Shown here: positions 27,401 to 37,385 of the stretch, in pieces | Layout: each line of letters begins with the position of its first letter | How positions within the stretch are numbered: the stretch's first letter is position 1 | NCBI GenBank assembly: GCA_964030785.1 | Contig: OZ034972.1 | Location: 15,966,131-16,030,130 of the forward strand | Direction of reading: 5' to 3' | DNA from: Siderastrea siderea | Lineage: Eukaryota; Cnidaria; Anthozoa; Scleractinia; Rhizangiidae | DNA length: 64,000 bases | The notes under the pieces: model-generated | Told to the model about the DNA's origin: nothing | Databases searched by the model: none | Seen by the model: the letters and a program-made list of their open reading frames with translations, nothing else | Position numbers and translations under genes: made by a program

Positions 27401-30400
27401 CTACTTTCCATACTAACCATACATATGTTTTGTTTCGTAGTTTATTGATTAACAAACTAAATGTATAAAATGTAGCCATACCCAAAATTATAAAACCGGA
27501 ATATCTGGGATAACTTTCCTCGTCTTCAGGGAGCACCCATAGCTGAAACTGAATCAAGCAGCGAAATCAAAGAAATAAAGGCGTCTTCTGCTAACCAGAA
27601 GAAAACATCTACCAAATTCCTTAAAGTAGCTTTCACTTACTCTTCTCTATTTGATATATATAATTGTTGGGAAAATGGTGGTTTCCGCCCACGCGCACTT
27701 TAGATGTAGTAACTACAACACAATACAATACTGATTGTGAAAATGTGTTTTAACTTGGATCGAAAGCTTACCCTTAACTCTTAGGTACCCAGGCAGCTAC
27801 AACCTAATACCATTTCGGTTAACTTCTTGACGAGTTCCGACTTTGTGACCCTTGTTTTAAATCTAATTTCAAGGTAGGTACAAATTACTCTAAGCATCTT
27901 AACCTTGAAGGAGGAAAGTTTATTTTCTGCAACCATCTCACAAAGACAAGACAAGACAGCATTATGAATTTTGTCGAATACGTTTTCATCTTGTCTGCTT
28001 GCATGCTCCTCTTCACTTTTTTCATCAAGATCATTAAAGACATTGAAGTGAATGTCCAGTTGTTCAGGACTGTTGAATTCTTCTGTACATTTGCGATGGG
28101 GGCATTCAAAGGAGCTGCTGTGCTATCCACATCATCGGTTTTATTTTTCTTTGCGGTACTATCCAAAAAATGCTCTTCATAAGTGGTTAGTTAACAGTCA
28201 CTAAGGGTAAGTAAAGCAATTCTTTTGAGTTTTCTAGAGAAGTGATTTTGCTTTCTCGCCTGTGTACGGCCGCCCGTACTCTGGAGTACAGGCAGCTGTA
28301 TTGCCTTCTACCAGGATGGATTTTACGTACTAAAACGTTTGGTACAGGTACGAAGAAAAAATGTTTTTATGCACTATTTTACCTTTAATTGTCAGATAAA
28401 GGCAAATATATGGTTTGCAATTCAGTTGTATTTCATTGAAAAGTGTCAAGTGTATGGATTTCTCCAGGGGCTGGTGGGGGGAGACACCCATAGAAAGGCT
28501 TGTCAAAACTTGTAAAAGGGACCCCTTAAAAGGTATCAGAATCTCGTTTAGGGGGCGTGGATTAAATTAAGGTTCAGACCTAAGAGGAAGGAAGTAGTTC
28601 TGGTCATACTTTCTTTGTAAGATTATAACCTTAATAAAGGCATCGGTATAACTACATTGAGTTCGCTTCAGATTTAAGCAACTTAAGTGGTACCAACCGT
28701 GGAGTATAAACAGTACTCCCGATAATTTTATATTGGATTCCCCCACCACCATACGGGCACGCACATAGGATATGACAAAATGCAGAGTTGCACGCATTTC
28801 GCATACACAGTGTTAGCTCGTTTCTTTTTGATGTTTCCAAGCAGAGTTATTAGGCCCGTTTACATGACAGAAAAAAATGGAACGGGTCGGGAAAAAAGTT
28901 GAACGGCTCGGACAATTTATTTTGTGTAAACGATACGTACCCTACTTCTACCCGAGCTGTTCTGGGACCATAGTGCAGCACCTAAGGCCCCGTTGTGGAA
29001 GGTCTCTTTAGTTCTTGTGCATCGTGTAAACACTCACGTACCCGTACCATTTGTTTTTTCTGAGTTGGCACTCTTTTAACCCCAGTTGTTTACTTCTGTG
29101 CGCCTGCATATTTAGCTCGAATCTTGCAATAATGGCGGAAAGAAATCAAGAAAAGGGACTGAAGAAGAATAAATCGAAAAAAAAAAGCGAACGAAAAGGA
29201 CTCCAACGTTTTGGCCGATGAAGAAGTTGACGTTTTATTAGATGTGTTTCTAAGCTTATCTTGGTTTCACGCTGCTTCAAAAAAGATCCACTTGATAATC
29301 TCCTTCTTGAAAGCAAACGCGACAGACAAAGCGTTTATTTAATATCGTCCGTCACCATTTTGCTTTACGAGTGTTACAGGCACGTGCTGCTCACACGAAT
29401 GACAGTGGTCTTTACAGTGGTCTACTAATAAACACGGACTCAACCATGTCCGGGCTCTGAAATTCCGTCATGTAAACAGTCCTTGCCGTTCCACCTAGGT
29501 TTGAGGACCAGTGCCTCTTTTTATAGTAGCCGTTCCATAATGTTTCTCGTATAAACGGTTGAAAATTCATGGAACCGGTACTTCTTTTTATCCAAGCCGT
29601 TCCTCTATTTCTGTCATGTAAACAGTCAGTAAAGGTAAATAAAGTAGTTCTTTGGAGTTTTCTAGATTGCTTTCTAGCTCGTGTACAGCTGCCTGCACTC
29701 CGGAGTGCACGCGGCTGTCCGCAGACAGGCTATTTGCTTTCTACCAGAATGGATTTCACATATAAACGTTTGGTACAGGTACGAAGAAAAAATGTTTTTA
29801 TGCGCTATTTTACCTTCAATTGTCACATAGAGGCAAATATATGAGGTCCATATTGTGTTTGTGAGAAATGCCTAACATTTTGTGACTTTTATGGAATATT
29901 TGCGACCACTAATTATTAACTCAAACAGCAATGTGACATGACCGCTTGTTGCGTTACTTGACCGGGCTCTTTTAGTTGTTTTTCAATCAAACTTTACTCG
30001 CACCTAAAGACGATTCAAATGACATGTCTCTTTTCCTGAAATATTTCCTCGTTGTCCCAGTTGATCCATTTAAGTTAGATGTTCGCCATGCATAGAGGAA
30101 AAGCAGCGTCAAAAGTTCTCTCGGCTTGAGGAGACGTCGCTGGTAAGTTTTGGTTCAATCGGGTAGGAGCGAATCATGGATACTCCGCAGTATCCCGATT
30201 GCGCCGAAGAGTCGCAACATGGTAAAATTCCGTAATTCGTGATTTTTGTATCATCATATTTCCTTCAGGAGAGCGTGCAGACCAAAAACACTTCAATGAC
30301 ATAAAAATTTGTTTGTTTAACATTCTTCGAGTGTGGGCCATATTTGGCACCTTGTTGCAAAAAGCACTAAACTTCGTGACCACCTGTTTTTAAAATTCGC

Positions 30401-33400
30401 TTAAACCACAATATATTTTTATATTTACATGCTATTTGATTTAAGGTTACTTGGTCTGAATAGAAAAATTGTGTTCAAGGAGTTGGACTTTTGCGTAATG
30501 ACGAATTTAAAGTTTGCATCTTTTCTTCATTGGCGTTAATGGCGAGAGAGCCTTCGAAAAAAAATTCTTTAATGCAGTAAACTTCGATTAATCGCGCTAA
30601 AGTTAACATCAATGTACTATTCAAGGAATAGTCTAATACAGAAAAATATATAGCTTGCCAGAAATCGGTACATTTTGAAGTGGCGAGACCGTCAAAAGTC
30701 CGTATTTCGGTCACATCACCGCCAAAAATCGGCACCTCACGGTGCGGGCGATTTTGGCTTAGAAAAAAGTTATTTTGTAACATTTGCCAAAAAAATATGC
30801 TTATGTTTATTTTTAGACTAAGATAGTTTCGTGGGTAAAGTTTGAAGGAAATTGATTCTCTGACCCAAAATGCAGCGGACCACTTTTACAGAGATTGTCA
30901 CATAAGTTTTTAAAAATGCTATTGAAGGACAGCATTCAAAGCTTAATTCACACACTGATTTAATATTACTCTTTTATTCATCGATATTGTCATTTTTATG
31001 TGATGCTTTCTTCTTTTGAAGGGAAAGTTTATTGTCAGAGGTTTTCATTCACAAGATAGAACAGCAGCAGATCTTTGATTGATCGAGTCAGCAATGATCG
31101 TTCTGTAGAATATTTCTCAAGTTGGGTTGCTTAAAACTGAATTTGGTTTCAACGTACTGAACTGTGAACTGATCTTGTTTGCACGTCACTGGATTAGCAA
31201 AAACAATAGCTTTAGCTCAATTGCATTTAGTTCAGCATGCGCAAAGTTTGATGTTTAAACCAGGCCTTACAAATGAAAAAAAAAACGGTATACTTCTATT
31301 GATTTTGTATCCGTTTTTTAACACCACACGCATTCAACAACAGAATGAAATAAAGTTCCTGTGTACCTTTTTACTAGGTTGGTCCATTGGTAGGGTTTGA
31401 TGGTTTGTTATGGATGCAAATTCTCTACCACCTCAACCAAAAAAGTGAACACTTGTTAGCTGGTCCACTGCAAACAGCCATTGCATTCTTTCGTCTGCAT
31501 GTATTGTTATATATCCTGGAATTCAGAAGTCTTTACTAACTTAAGGTTTCGTTATATTTCAGGGATGGTTGTAGTTGATGGTGCTGGGAACCTTGCTGCA
31601 GGAACAACTACCAATGGGGCAAACCACAAGATTCCTGGGTAGATAAGCAATTAGTGATTCTCTCAACTTACGCAAATTGCAATGCTCAGCCATAAAACAA
31701 AGTAACATGTCAACAAACTGTGCTTCTAACATACCATGAAAAAGTTTTGAAATTCAAATGGCTTAGTGTAAGCTGCTAATCGAAATTCAAGCTGAATTCT
31801 CATAATTTGCCCCGCTGTTTTTGTGAATTTCATATTGTGGTGGCTTGTGGTCAGTCTTCAGAGAGTGAAGCTTCTGTCTGTGTTGCTAATTGTCGCTCTG
31901 GGTTTTCATTTGCTTATGTTGTTTCGAATCTCTCACAGATCCTTTCATCTTTCAGTTGGTGCTCTACTTTTAGCGTTTTTAATTCTTTCCACGGGTTTGT
32001 GTAGCAAATGTAAACCTTTATTCCTGATGAAGATGGTCTTTTCTTTTGTGTTGTTATCCAACCAGCTTTACTCAACTGTTGATTATCTAGCACTATCCTA
32101 GATTGTGAGCCTCAACACTGAGCCTCGTTTTGGCCCCTGCTAACGTCTCCTCCTATTCCTTTACCTTTAGTCGTGTTGGAGACTCGCCTATTGCTGGAGC
32201 AGGAGCTTATGTTGACAATGACATTGGCGGGGCTGCTGCTACTGGGGATGGTGATATAATGATGCGATTTCTACCCAGGTAAGAGAGCGGGTAGTTGAAG
32301 TTATTTCTACCCAGGTAATTGAGTACCAAAACGAACTCATATTTGCTTTGATTTTGCTTTCCTTCAATTTTCGATTGGTTTAAAAATCTTGCGCCTCTTT
32401 TTCACCTAATCAGATCTCACCTGCTCGGTGTATCTGTCTTGTATTTTCAAGCTAACTTTCTGGATTATTTTCAATGTATTTTCAATGTAGTAAGTATTTT
32501 TGATGTCATTGATATGGTATACAGACAGTACCGCAACAGATGATATTTTACCCCATGACAGTCTTAAATAGCTGCTTTCTCTAATTTTTATGGCATTGTC
32601 ATCTTGCCCTTAAGCTTCCAGGCTGTTGAATTAATGCGTCAAGGAAAGAGTCCTACAGAAGCTGCATCACTTGCCCTTGAGAAAATTGCAAAATATTACC
32701 CAAAATACAATGGAGGTCTGGTAGCAGTTAACAAGCATGGGCAATTTGGTTAGTTTCTTAAACTCTTCAACATTGTTCTTTGTTGTGGGCACAGGGGTAG
32801 CAATAAACAGCATTCACGCATTCTCAACCTTCAAGAAGCTTCTTTTGACCATCAGTAGTGAAAAATGCCATTGCAAAGTATAAAAATGAGCGGTTGATGT
32901 TTTTCTAAGAAATGCATCAACCTTAACTTCTTGGTGAAATTGACTAATTGCCAAGTGCAAGAAGACCCCTGCAAAGACTTGAATAAAGTTACTGGATTGT
33001 AGACCCAATTAGTTTACAAGCAAACCATAGGATGGGCACTTTTGACAACACTGACAATTTGCGTAAGCTTAAGGTGATTCCGTTCAATTGCATTGCGCAT
33101 CCTTACTGCGCATCATTTTTTGCGTGATTAGCGTGCGCACGAGCGCGCGCGCGTTCGGAACTGGATAGGTTTCTATGGAAGCTGAGCTGTTCAGAGAAAT
33201 AAATGGTCATTTTCTCCCAAACGAACTCGGTGACCCCACTTTTTTATTCCATTTTTTTTTAAGGAAAATACTACTTTACATGATATATTCAAATTTGAAG
33301 AATTTTTCATTATTCAATTTTGAATTATTCCGGTTGATTCACTGTTACAGTCAGATTTTAGGCGTTACACTGTAACCGTGCAGACGCTCGATTTGCCTAT

Positions 33401-34087
33401 TATTTCAAAGTAGTTTAGTTGTTACGGCAATTTTAAGACGTTTTACTGTAACGTTGTTCTTCTATCATAAGAATAATGCTTATATTTCATTGCTAGTTAT
33501 AACTTTGTTGTTGAAGTAATGGGTGTCTCTAGTACAAGGATAGGTTTTTTTCATATTGCTGTCTAAAGATAGCAAAGTACCTATATACTACAGCCCCGTA
33601 GCATGAAATCAGACACGGTGACCCCCTCTTTTTATTTTATTTTTTTAATATACTAGGTGTAATTAGTAACTGTGCAAAGTTTCAACAAATTCTCATTACA
33701 ACTTCTTTTTCGATGGAATCACCTTAAGAGCACATTGCAAAGCAACATTTTTAATTTATTGATCCAAGATCCTGGATGATGGCAGATCAAAGAAATAGAC
33801 AGTTTGTTTGCAGAGGGATTCTTATTCGCCTCAAGGCACATAAGACAACCAAGGAACCTCTGGTTACAGGGTACACTCCTCGTGGCTATCTTTTTCTAAG
33901 TAATGACAGATTTTGAACGATTTTCTTGGCTAATCTGTATGTGTTGATATTGTAGAAGGGTGACGCATTCTTTTTGCTTACTTTTCCAGGAGCTGCCGCA
34001 CATGGCTGGACTTTCTTCAAGTATTCTGTTTGCAATCCAGACTTAGGAAAAGTAACTGTTTATTCAGTGAAACCCGTTAATGGATAA
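16888..34087 (+). CDS. AGA: Aspartylglucosaminidase (N4-(beta-N-acetylglucosaminyl)-L-asparaginase), C-terminal seven exons
   Basis: This Ntn-hydrolase cleaves the GlcNAc-Asn bond during lysosomal glycoprotein breakdown. Exons are 16888-16939, 17817-17875, 23039-23103, 31563-31638, 32171-32278, 32615-32748 and 33990-34087 (stop TAA 34085-34087). All have GT-AG junctions, and the phases join to give 196 residues. Diagnostic segments in order are [34 protein letters not shown] (Thr codon 23097-23099 is the expected autoproteolytic nucleophile), [40 protein letters not shown] and GQFGAAAHGW. These match the beta-subunit and the end of the alpha-subunit of animal AGA. Signal-peptide and N-terminal exons (WPF, LDAVE, GSPDE regions) were not found in 1-16887. 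Introns of 5.2 and 8.5 kb are packed with mobile elements, but no exon is damaged. Confidence 0.9.
18664..19467. mobile_element. Harbinger-like non-autonomous element, 804 bp
   Basis: The left end begins GGGGGTATTAACATGAGACC. The right end, read inward, begins GGGGGTACTTACATGAGACC. About 28 of the first 31 positions agree. Each end is followed by TAA (18661-18663 and 19468-19470), a 3-bp TWA-type duplication typical of PIF/Harbinger. Sub-terminal copies of GACCGGTCTGA and TTCGTACCGGTCT recur at both ends. A smaller inverted pair (ACACTC with T-run near 19054 and GAGTGT near 19190) suggests a nested foldback. No transposase ORF is present. It lies in the AGA intron 17876-23038. Confidence 0.75.
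20866..21284. mobile_element. TTAA-flanked foldback MITE, 419 bp
   Basis: The ends are AGGGAACCTCCACTGACA and its near-complement TGTCAGTGGAGGTTCTCT. TTAA borders both sides (20862-20865 and 21285-21288). Complementarity continues deep into the element, for example GGCGATATTCAT opposite ATGAATATCGCC. It is non-coding. The TTAA borders fit piggyBac-type or other TTAA-target transposases. Confidence 0.75.
21458..21486 (+). repeat. (TC)n microsatellite
   Basis: About 14 uninterrupted TC units in the AGA intron. Confidence 0.9.
22165..22640 (+). repeat. Tandem repeats headed by tRNA-like (SINE-type) sequence
   Basis: Two long units plus the start of a third (near 22639) each begin with CTCCTGTAGCTCAG, an A-box/D-arm-like segment, followed by an anticodon-stem-like CTGGACTA...CCAG. 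Each unit ends with TAGTTTAATGGCCTTAGCTC. Unit one (about 22167-22378) lacks the T-arm. Unit two (about 22380-22638) keeps a degenerate one (GGTTGGACACC). Apparent anticodons differ (AGT and AAT). These are pseudo-tRNA or SINE-derived repeats, not functional tRNA genes. Confidence 0.6.
22652..22705. repeat. Perfect 25-bp hairpin
   Basis: Arms 22652-22676 and 22681-22705 are perfectly complementary (outer part TGGTCAAGAACCAACACTGA) with the 4-base loop AACT. It sits directly after the truncated third tRNA-like repeat. No ORF is involved. Confidence 0.85.
23039..23103 (+). CDS. AGA: AGA exon with the catalytic threonine
   Basis: A 65-nt exon lies between acceptor CCCTTGGCAG and donor GTTAGT. 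It begins by completing a Gly codon (phase 2 from exon 17817-17875) and ends after the first base of the Gly codon completed at 31563. It encodes a basic, Ser-rich linker and then HNHDTL. Thr at 23097-23099 is the residue at which AGA precursors self-cleave. The exon is isolated by 5.2 kb and 8.5 kb introns. Support is the double phase match and the HDT-hydrophobic-G-MVV join. Confidence 0.88.
23240..23349. mobile_element. TTAA-flanked foldback MITE, 110 bp
   Basis: The ends are TGTCTG and CAGACA, with TTAA at 23236-23239 and 23350-23353. The inner arms AAATAGTTAGTTTTG and CAAAACTATTT are complementary with a small gap. It lies just downstream of the catalytic AGA exon. Confidence 0.6.
23519..24720 (-). 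pseudogene. Crypton-like tyrosine recombinase relic
   Basis: On the minus strand, frame-broken pieces follow the order of Crypton-type recombinases. First comes an N-terminal part (about 24660-24290) with [20 protein letters not shown] and RFGLQNYFL, then [20 protein letters not shown] central piece [15 protein letters not shown] follows (24290-24200). The C-terminal catalytic part (23899-23519) has [14 protein letters not shown] and [20 protein letters not shown], which look like the R-H-R/K-H-Y boxes. The last ORF reads to TAA at 23519. Frameshifts and stops between blocks make it inactive. It lies in the AGA intron 23104-31562. Confidence 0.6.
24878..24900. repeat. Long G run
   Basis: About 19 consecutive G residues, followed about 145 bases later (25043-25062) by another G-rich block. 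It is a candidate G-quadruplex former and a probable site of length polymorphism or sequencing error. Confidence 0.85.
25273..25648. mobile_element. TTAA-flanked foldback MITE abutting E2, 376 bp
   Basis: The left end is ATGTTCAAAGGTTCAAATGA. The right end is its near-complement, ending in GTTAGGCCTCATTTGAACCT and a few more bases. Inner ATTAAATCTAAAATC pairs with GATTTTAGATTTAA. TTAA flanks are at 25269-25272 and 25649-25652. The right TTAA is shared with the left border of E2. Confidence 0.7.
27221..27239. repeat. C homopolymer in E2 left arm
   Basis: About 19 C residues; the matching place in the right arm (near 28470-28476) has only six G. The run has therefore expanded in one arm only. 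Confidence 0.8.
27781..28122 (-). pseudogene. C-terminal exon of an E1/E3-type transposase inside E2
   Basis: The minus strand after GATAG at 28127-28123 reads open to TAA at 27783-27781. It begins [16 protein letters not shown] with a C-x4-C-x12-H pattern. The spacing is the same as in the E3 protein (CPVDGC ... H). It ends with [16 protein letters not shown] and [10 protein letters not shown], parallel to AMLRSMCEYFDLDV and LTSLVQECSC in E3. The segment between, which in E3 contains FSERQKSYLDEKF, is missing or much shorter. It is a leftover of an autonomous parent element; the acceptor has a poor pyrimidine tract, so the exon start is tentative. Confidence 0.55.
28852..29627. mobile_element. 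Nested non-autonomous element in E2 right arm
   Basis: The ends are GTTTACATGACAGAAA and its complement TTTCTGTCATGTAAAC. The repeated core GGAACGG or CCGTTCC and further TGTAAAC copies lie inside. The insert interrupts the alignment between the two E2 arms. An internal ATG at about 29132 starts a short Lys-rich [17 protein letters not shown] stretch nearby resembles a Myb/SANT-like domain of Harbinger helper proteins; that link is weak. Confidence 0.5.
30906..31562. other. AGA intron, nothing recognised
   Basis: This is the remainder of the intron between E2 and the AGA exon at 31563. No repeat ends, RNA genes or coding signal were seen. Confidence 0.5.
32303..32318 (+). promoter_or_regulatory. 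AGA: Duplicate 5' splice-site motif of AGA exon
   Basis: The sequence ATTTCTACCCAGGTAA at the true donor (32267-32282) is repeated exactly 36 bases downstream. Use of the downstream GT would read CCC AGG TAA and end the protein at once. Only the upstream donor keeps the reading frame. Confidence 0.5.
33073..33723. mobile_element. TTAA-flanked MITE in last AGA intron, 651 bp
   Basis: The ends are GGTGATTCC and GGAATCACC. TTAA lies at 33069-33072 and 33724-33727. A CpG-rich GCGCGCGC stretch lies near the left end (about 33141-33152). No transposase is present. It is inside the intron 32749-33989 and does not touch splice sites. Confidence 0.6.
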
Positions 34088-34155
34088 TTGATATTTCTTT
34101 GTTTTCAGATCCCACTAGTAGACAAATGTTAAAACATCGTTTAATTTAAATAAGA

Positions 34156-34161
34156 AATAAA
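34156..34161 (+). terminator. AGA: Poly(A) signal of AGA
   Basis: AATAAA lies 69 bases after the AGA stop codon, in an A-rich context. It is the first such hexamer downstream of the last exon. Confidence 0.6.
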
Positions 34162-34420
34162 AATTTGAAGTACATAGCCATGCGTTTTACCGTGTTCACT
34201 TAGATTACCGAGTAATAAGGTGGTTATTCAGGCTTTGAAAAGAACCGTTTTCTGTCAGCACAGCTTACTCTTCATGCTCACCTTCCCTTTCTGTCTCAGA
34301 CACTTTGACAATATTCATCTGCACCTTCTGCTTCAGCTCCATCCTTGTTCCAGACTGCGTCATGTTCCATTTCATCTGTACATTTGCAATGCTGCAGGAT
34401 TCAGAGGACTTCTTTATCAA

Positions 34421-34458
34421 GTGGACTCCCGAGGCGTAGCTACGCCTTGGGAGTCCAC
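34421..34458. repeat. 38-bp near-perfect palindrome
   Basis: Nineteen-base arms, GTGGACTCCCGAGGCGTAG and CTACGCCTTGGGAGTCCAC, meet without a loop and have one mismatch. They lie about 330 bases beyond the AGA stop. Confidence 0.85.
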
Positions 34459-35096
34459 AACATTTTGACGGCTAGATGACGAAAATCGTGGGAAATAAGA
34501 GGCCATACCACGGAAAACTGGAGGAAATTTGTAAATTCTACCAGATGAAATTGTACAAATCAGTGGACACAAGAACATAAATTCGCTGAATTTAAGACAG
34601 CAGCAAATCTCAGCAGTTTCATCCAAAGGAAAGGAACCCTCTACATGTACTTTGGCAGTGATTCCGTCTTCACCAAAACTCCAATGGCGACCATTCAACC
34701 CAACACAAGTGAAGGAACTTTGCCCTTTTTCTTCAGTGCCAAGTAGGAACAGTAAATATTTTCACTAATTCAAATCAAAACAGCCGTGAGTTTGAGCAGA
34801 AACAGTTCAAAAGACGGCAAATTGTTATCAGTGACAGTGACAAAAGCCAATAAACAGTTTTTACTTGTAAATCGTTTGAAAACTTACATTTCATGGTGCT
34901 CAATTCGCGGGATTTCCACTATCATTGTCTATTTTAAGACTCGAAAACATGCTTTATGATGTATATATAGCTCAATTCTAACATTAGCCATCGAAGATTA
35001 GTTTTTGTTGACCGATGAGGTCTTTACTTACATCTACATCTTTTGAAAGTTTACATTTTATAGTGTTCATTTTTCCCTTGTGGGCCATATGATGTA

Positions 35097-36515
35097 CAGT
35101 GTGTTGCCCAGTTTTCGTACACTTAGTTTGTAATCGCTATATCTTTTCGTCTTTGAGATGAAAATTTCTGAAATTTCTTTTAAAGATAGCCCATTTACTT
35201 ACCTTCAATATATAAAACGATTGGCCGCTTGATCGACGTATGTTCAAAATTATGCCATTTTTCCCAAAACTCCTAAGTTGCCCAGTCTTCGTACACCTGG
35301 CCCAGTTTTCGTACGTCGACAAAGCAACATTTCTCCACGAAAACGCTCGACGCAAACCGATGTGTCAGCCACCCTGCTGAGTGCTTATCGTGTTTTCTCT
35401 TCGATTTGTGAATAAATATCGGCTTAGCGACCAATAATTGGCGTAAATAGCAAATGGTTATTCTGGGGGTGGATGTTTAATCGATCCTGCAGTGCTGATT
35501 TTTTGGTCCTTCACTTAATTGGGCGGCTTTTCGTAAGCTCAATCCACTGTCTCGTACGTCATTTACTGCCTTGGTAAAGGTAGTTGACAGGTTACTATTC
35601 TGCGTATTACAACTGTTAAGAAAAGCCCTGTATAAGATTCGACGTTTTCCTTCCGTTTCCGCTTACGCCGTTAAAATAGCAAACGCTTTACTTCCGTTTC
35701 CGCTTACGCTTGCTTTTCTTAGCTACTTTTGTAAATGTTTATTAGAATCGCAACAGAGTGAAAAAAATCGGTAAAACTGGTAAACTAACGATATTTCAAG
35801 GTGTATGTCAACATTCTATGCATAGACATCTACCTTAGTTAATTATTTGACGATTTAGATTGTTTGCGCGGGATTAAGTTTATGAAATATTCATGACCTT
35901 TGCATGACCTGGATGTAAAGCGTCGCTGTTATACCACGACAAATACATGTAGTGTATTGTGCTTTGCAAGGATTGTTGTGTGATCCTTGCTGCACTTGCG
36001 ACTTATTAGTTTTCGAACAGTAAAGTTTAAAATTCAGTTCTTTAACTTATTTAAAAACAGGTTTTGAGAAAGGCGCAGCTAAGTGTACGAAAACTGGCAC
36101 AGTCGGTCGAAATGTATGCGAACATTCTCACCGCTAAAATTCAGGAGCAGTTAAATTTGAGCTGGTGTTGAAAGTTTTTCCATTCACTTTCATCTTTCAT
36201 CATCTGTCCAAAAATCATGAAGTTCCGTGCAAAATTACCTACAAAACGGGCTATTTGTTCATCTACAATACCTTTACTGTGCAGTGAAAAGTGCAAATAT
36301 TAGCCGCTAAACTTTTACTCACCTCGAAAGAAATTGTCCGCACTGACCTCCTTCTTCGTCAAAAAGCCCGGCAAAACCGGCAATTTATAGCTGAAATGTT
36401 CCTTTTATTTTTGGAATTCTTCGGTTGACGAAGATTTAAATGACCGACGAAAATAATCAAACAAAGTTCTTTTTGTACGAAAACTGGGCCCGTACGAAAA
36501 CTGGGCAACATACTG
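35097..36515. mobile_element. Tc1/mariner-like non-autonomous element, 1.42 kb
   Basis: The left end is CAGTGTGTTGCCCAGTTTTC. The right end, read inward, is CAGTATGTTGCCCAGTTTTC. TA dinucleotides border both ends (35095-35096, 36516-36517), as expected for Tc1/mariner. The motif CCCAGTTTTCGTAC or variants recurs inside on both strands (about 35280-35315, 36080-36100, 36476-36500). No transposase ORF is visible. Flanking sequence on both sides shares CTGACATTAGCC or CTAACATTAGCC, so the element sits in a local repeat. Confidence 0.7.
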
Positions 36516-36730
36516 TACAGCTGAATTCTGACATTAGCCGCCAGGTTTACTTTTTGGCACAAAATATCTTTCAACTTTGAATTAAATTCCAATCTTTTTG
36601 TCTATTCTCGTGGTGAAAAACAATATTTTACTCGCTGTGCTCGTTTATAAAATATTGTTTCCACCACTCGAAAATAAAATTCGTATCTTCGTGCCCCCGT
36701 GTAATATCCTGTATAAAATTAATTGAAACA

Positions 36731-36940
36731 CCTGTAAGTCGATGTTTGATTGTGATTCTATCTTGTCATCAGTCCAGAACAAAGTGGTCATTTGACGTGC
36801 TCATGTGCTCATATTCAACATGAGTAATACAGGAGAAATAAGGAATGAAGGAGGTGGGAGGGAGAGTTGATAAGGGCATGAAACTCCTTTATTCCGGACT
36901 GAAGATAAGAGAGAATCACAGTCAAACATCGACTTACAGG
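36731..36940. mobile_element. Foldback MITE, about 210 bp
   Basis: CCTGTAAGTCGATGTTTGA at the left is complementary to TCAAACATCGACTTACAGG at the right. Pairing continues through GTGATTCT and a following T/C-rich stretch. It is non-coding. Confidence 0.7.
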
Positions 36941-37385
36941 TAAGTCCTGTTTAATTTTATATATCACGTTACAATACATGTTAAAAAAACTGACACCAGG
37001 CTCTTGGACCGCTTGGAAACACGTCTACGATTGGTTACTTTCTATTGTAAATTTTAAGTGGAGCATTTACATGCCAAATTCGCAGGGGATAATAGAATTT
37101 TCGCTCATAAACAAACCATTTACTTTCACTTCAGCAGTACAGCGGATGCCTGAATTTCTTTGTAAAAAAAATTGTGAGATGAAATTCGGTAATGCAACAA
37201 ACTTCTTATCTAAGAAGTGTTCTCTCGGGCAGTGAAAGCAAACAAACACAGACCTTCGGATAAATATTAACATTTATGCACTTTTTTAGAACCGTTGCAA
37301 TTCTTACATTTTACAGTCACTGTACAATCTTGGGCGCAATGACCCTTGTCAAACTTAAGTAACAATTTCTTACGTCCATCAATGT

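Larger units (their letters stand above)
25653..30901 (-). mobile_element. E2: non-autonomous long-TIR transposon, 5.25 kb
   Basis: The left arm (25653 to about 27295) and right arm (about 28422-30901) are inverted copies of each other, interrupted by indels. The right arm carries a roughly 775-base insert (28852-29627). The left arm lacks about 260 bases present at 30005-30264. The outer ends read GTGGCAATCTCTGTAAAAGC and GTGACAATCTCTGTAAAAG. Borders are TTAA (25649-25652) and ATAA (30902-30905, presumably a mutated TTAA). The outer 570 bases match the E1 end. The spacer keeps one transposase exon (27781-28122). A segment of about 200 bases occurs three times (26470-26660 inverted, 28196-28402, 29630-29846). 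The element lies wholly in the AGA intron 23104-31562. Confidence 0.82.
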
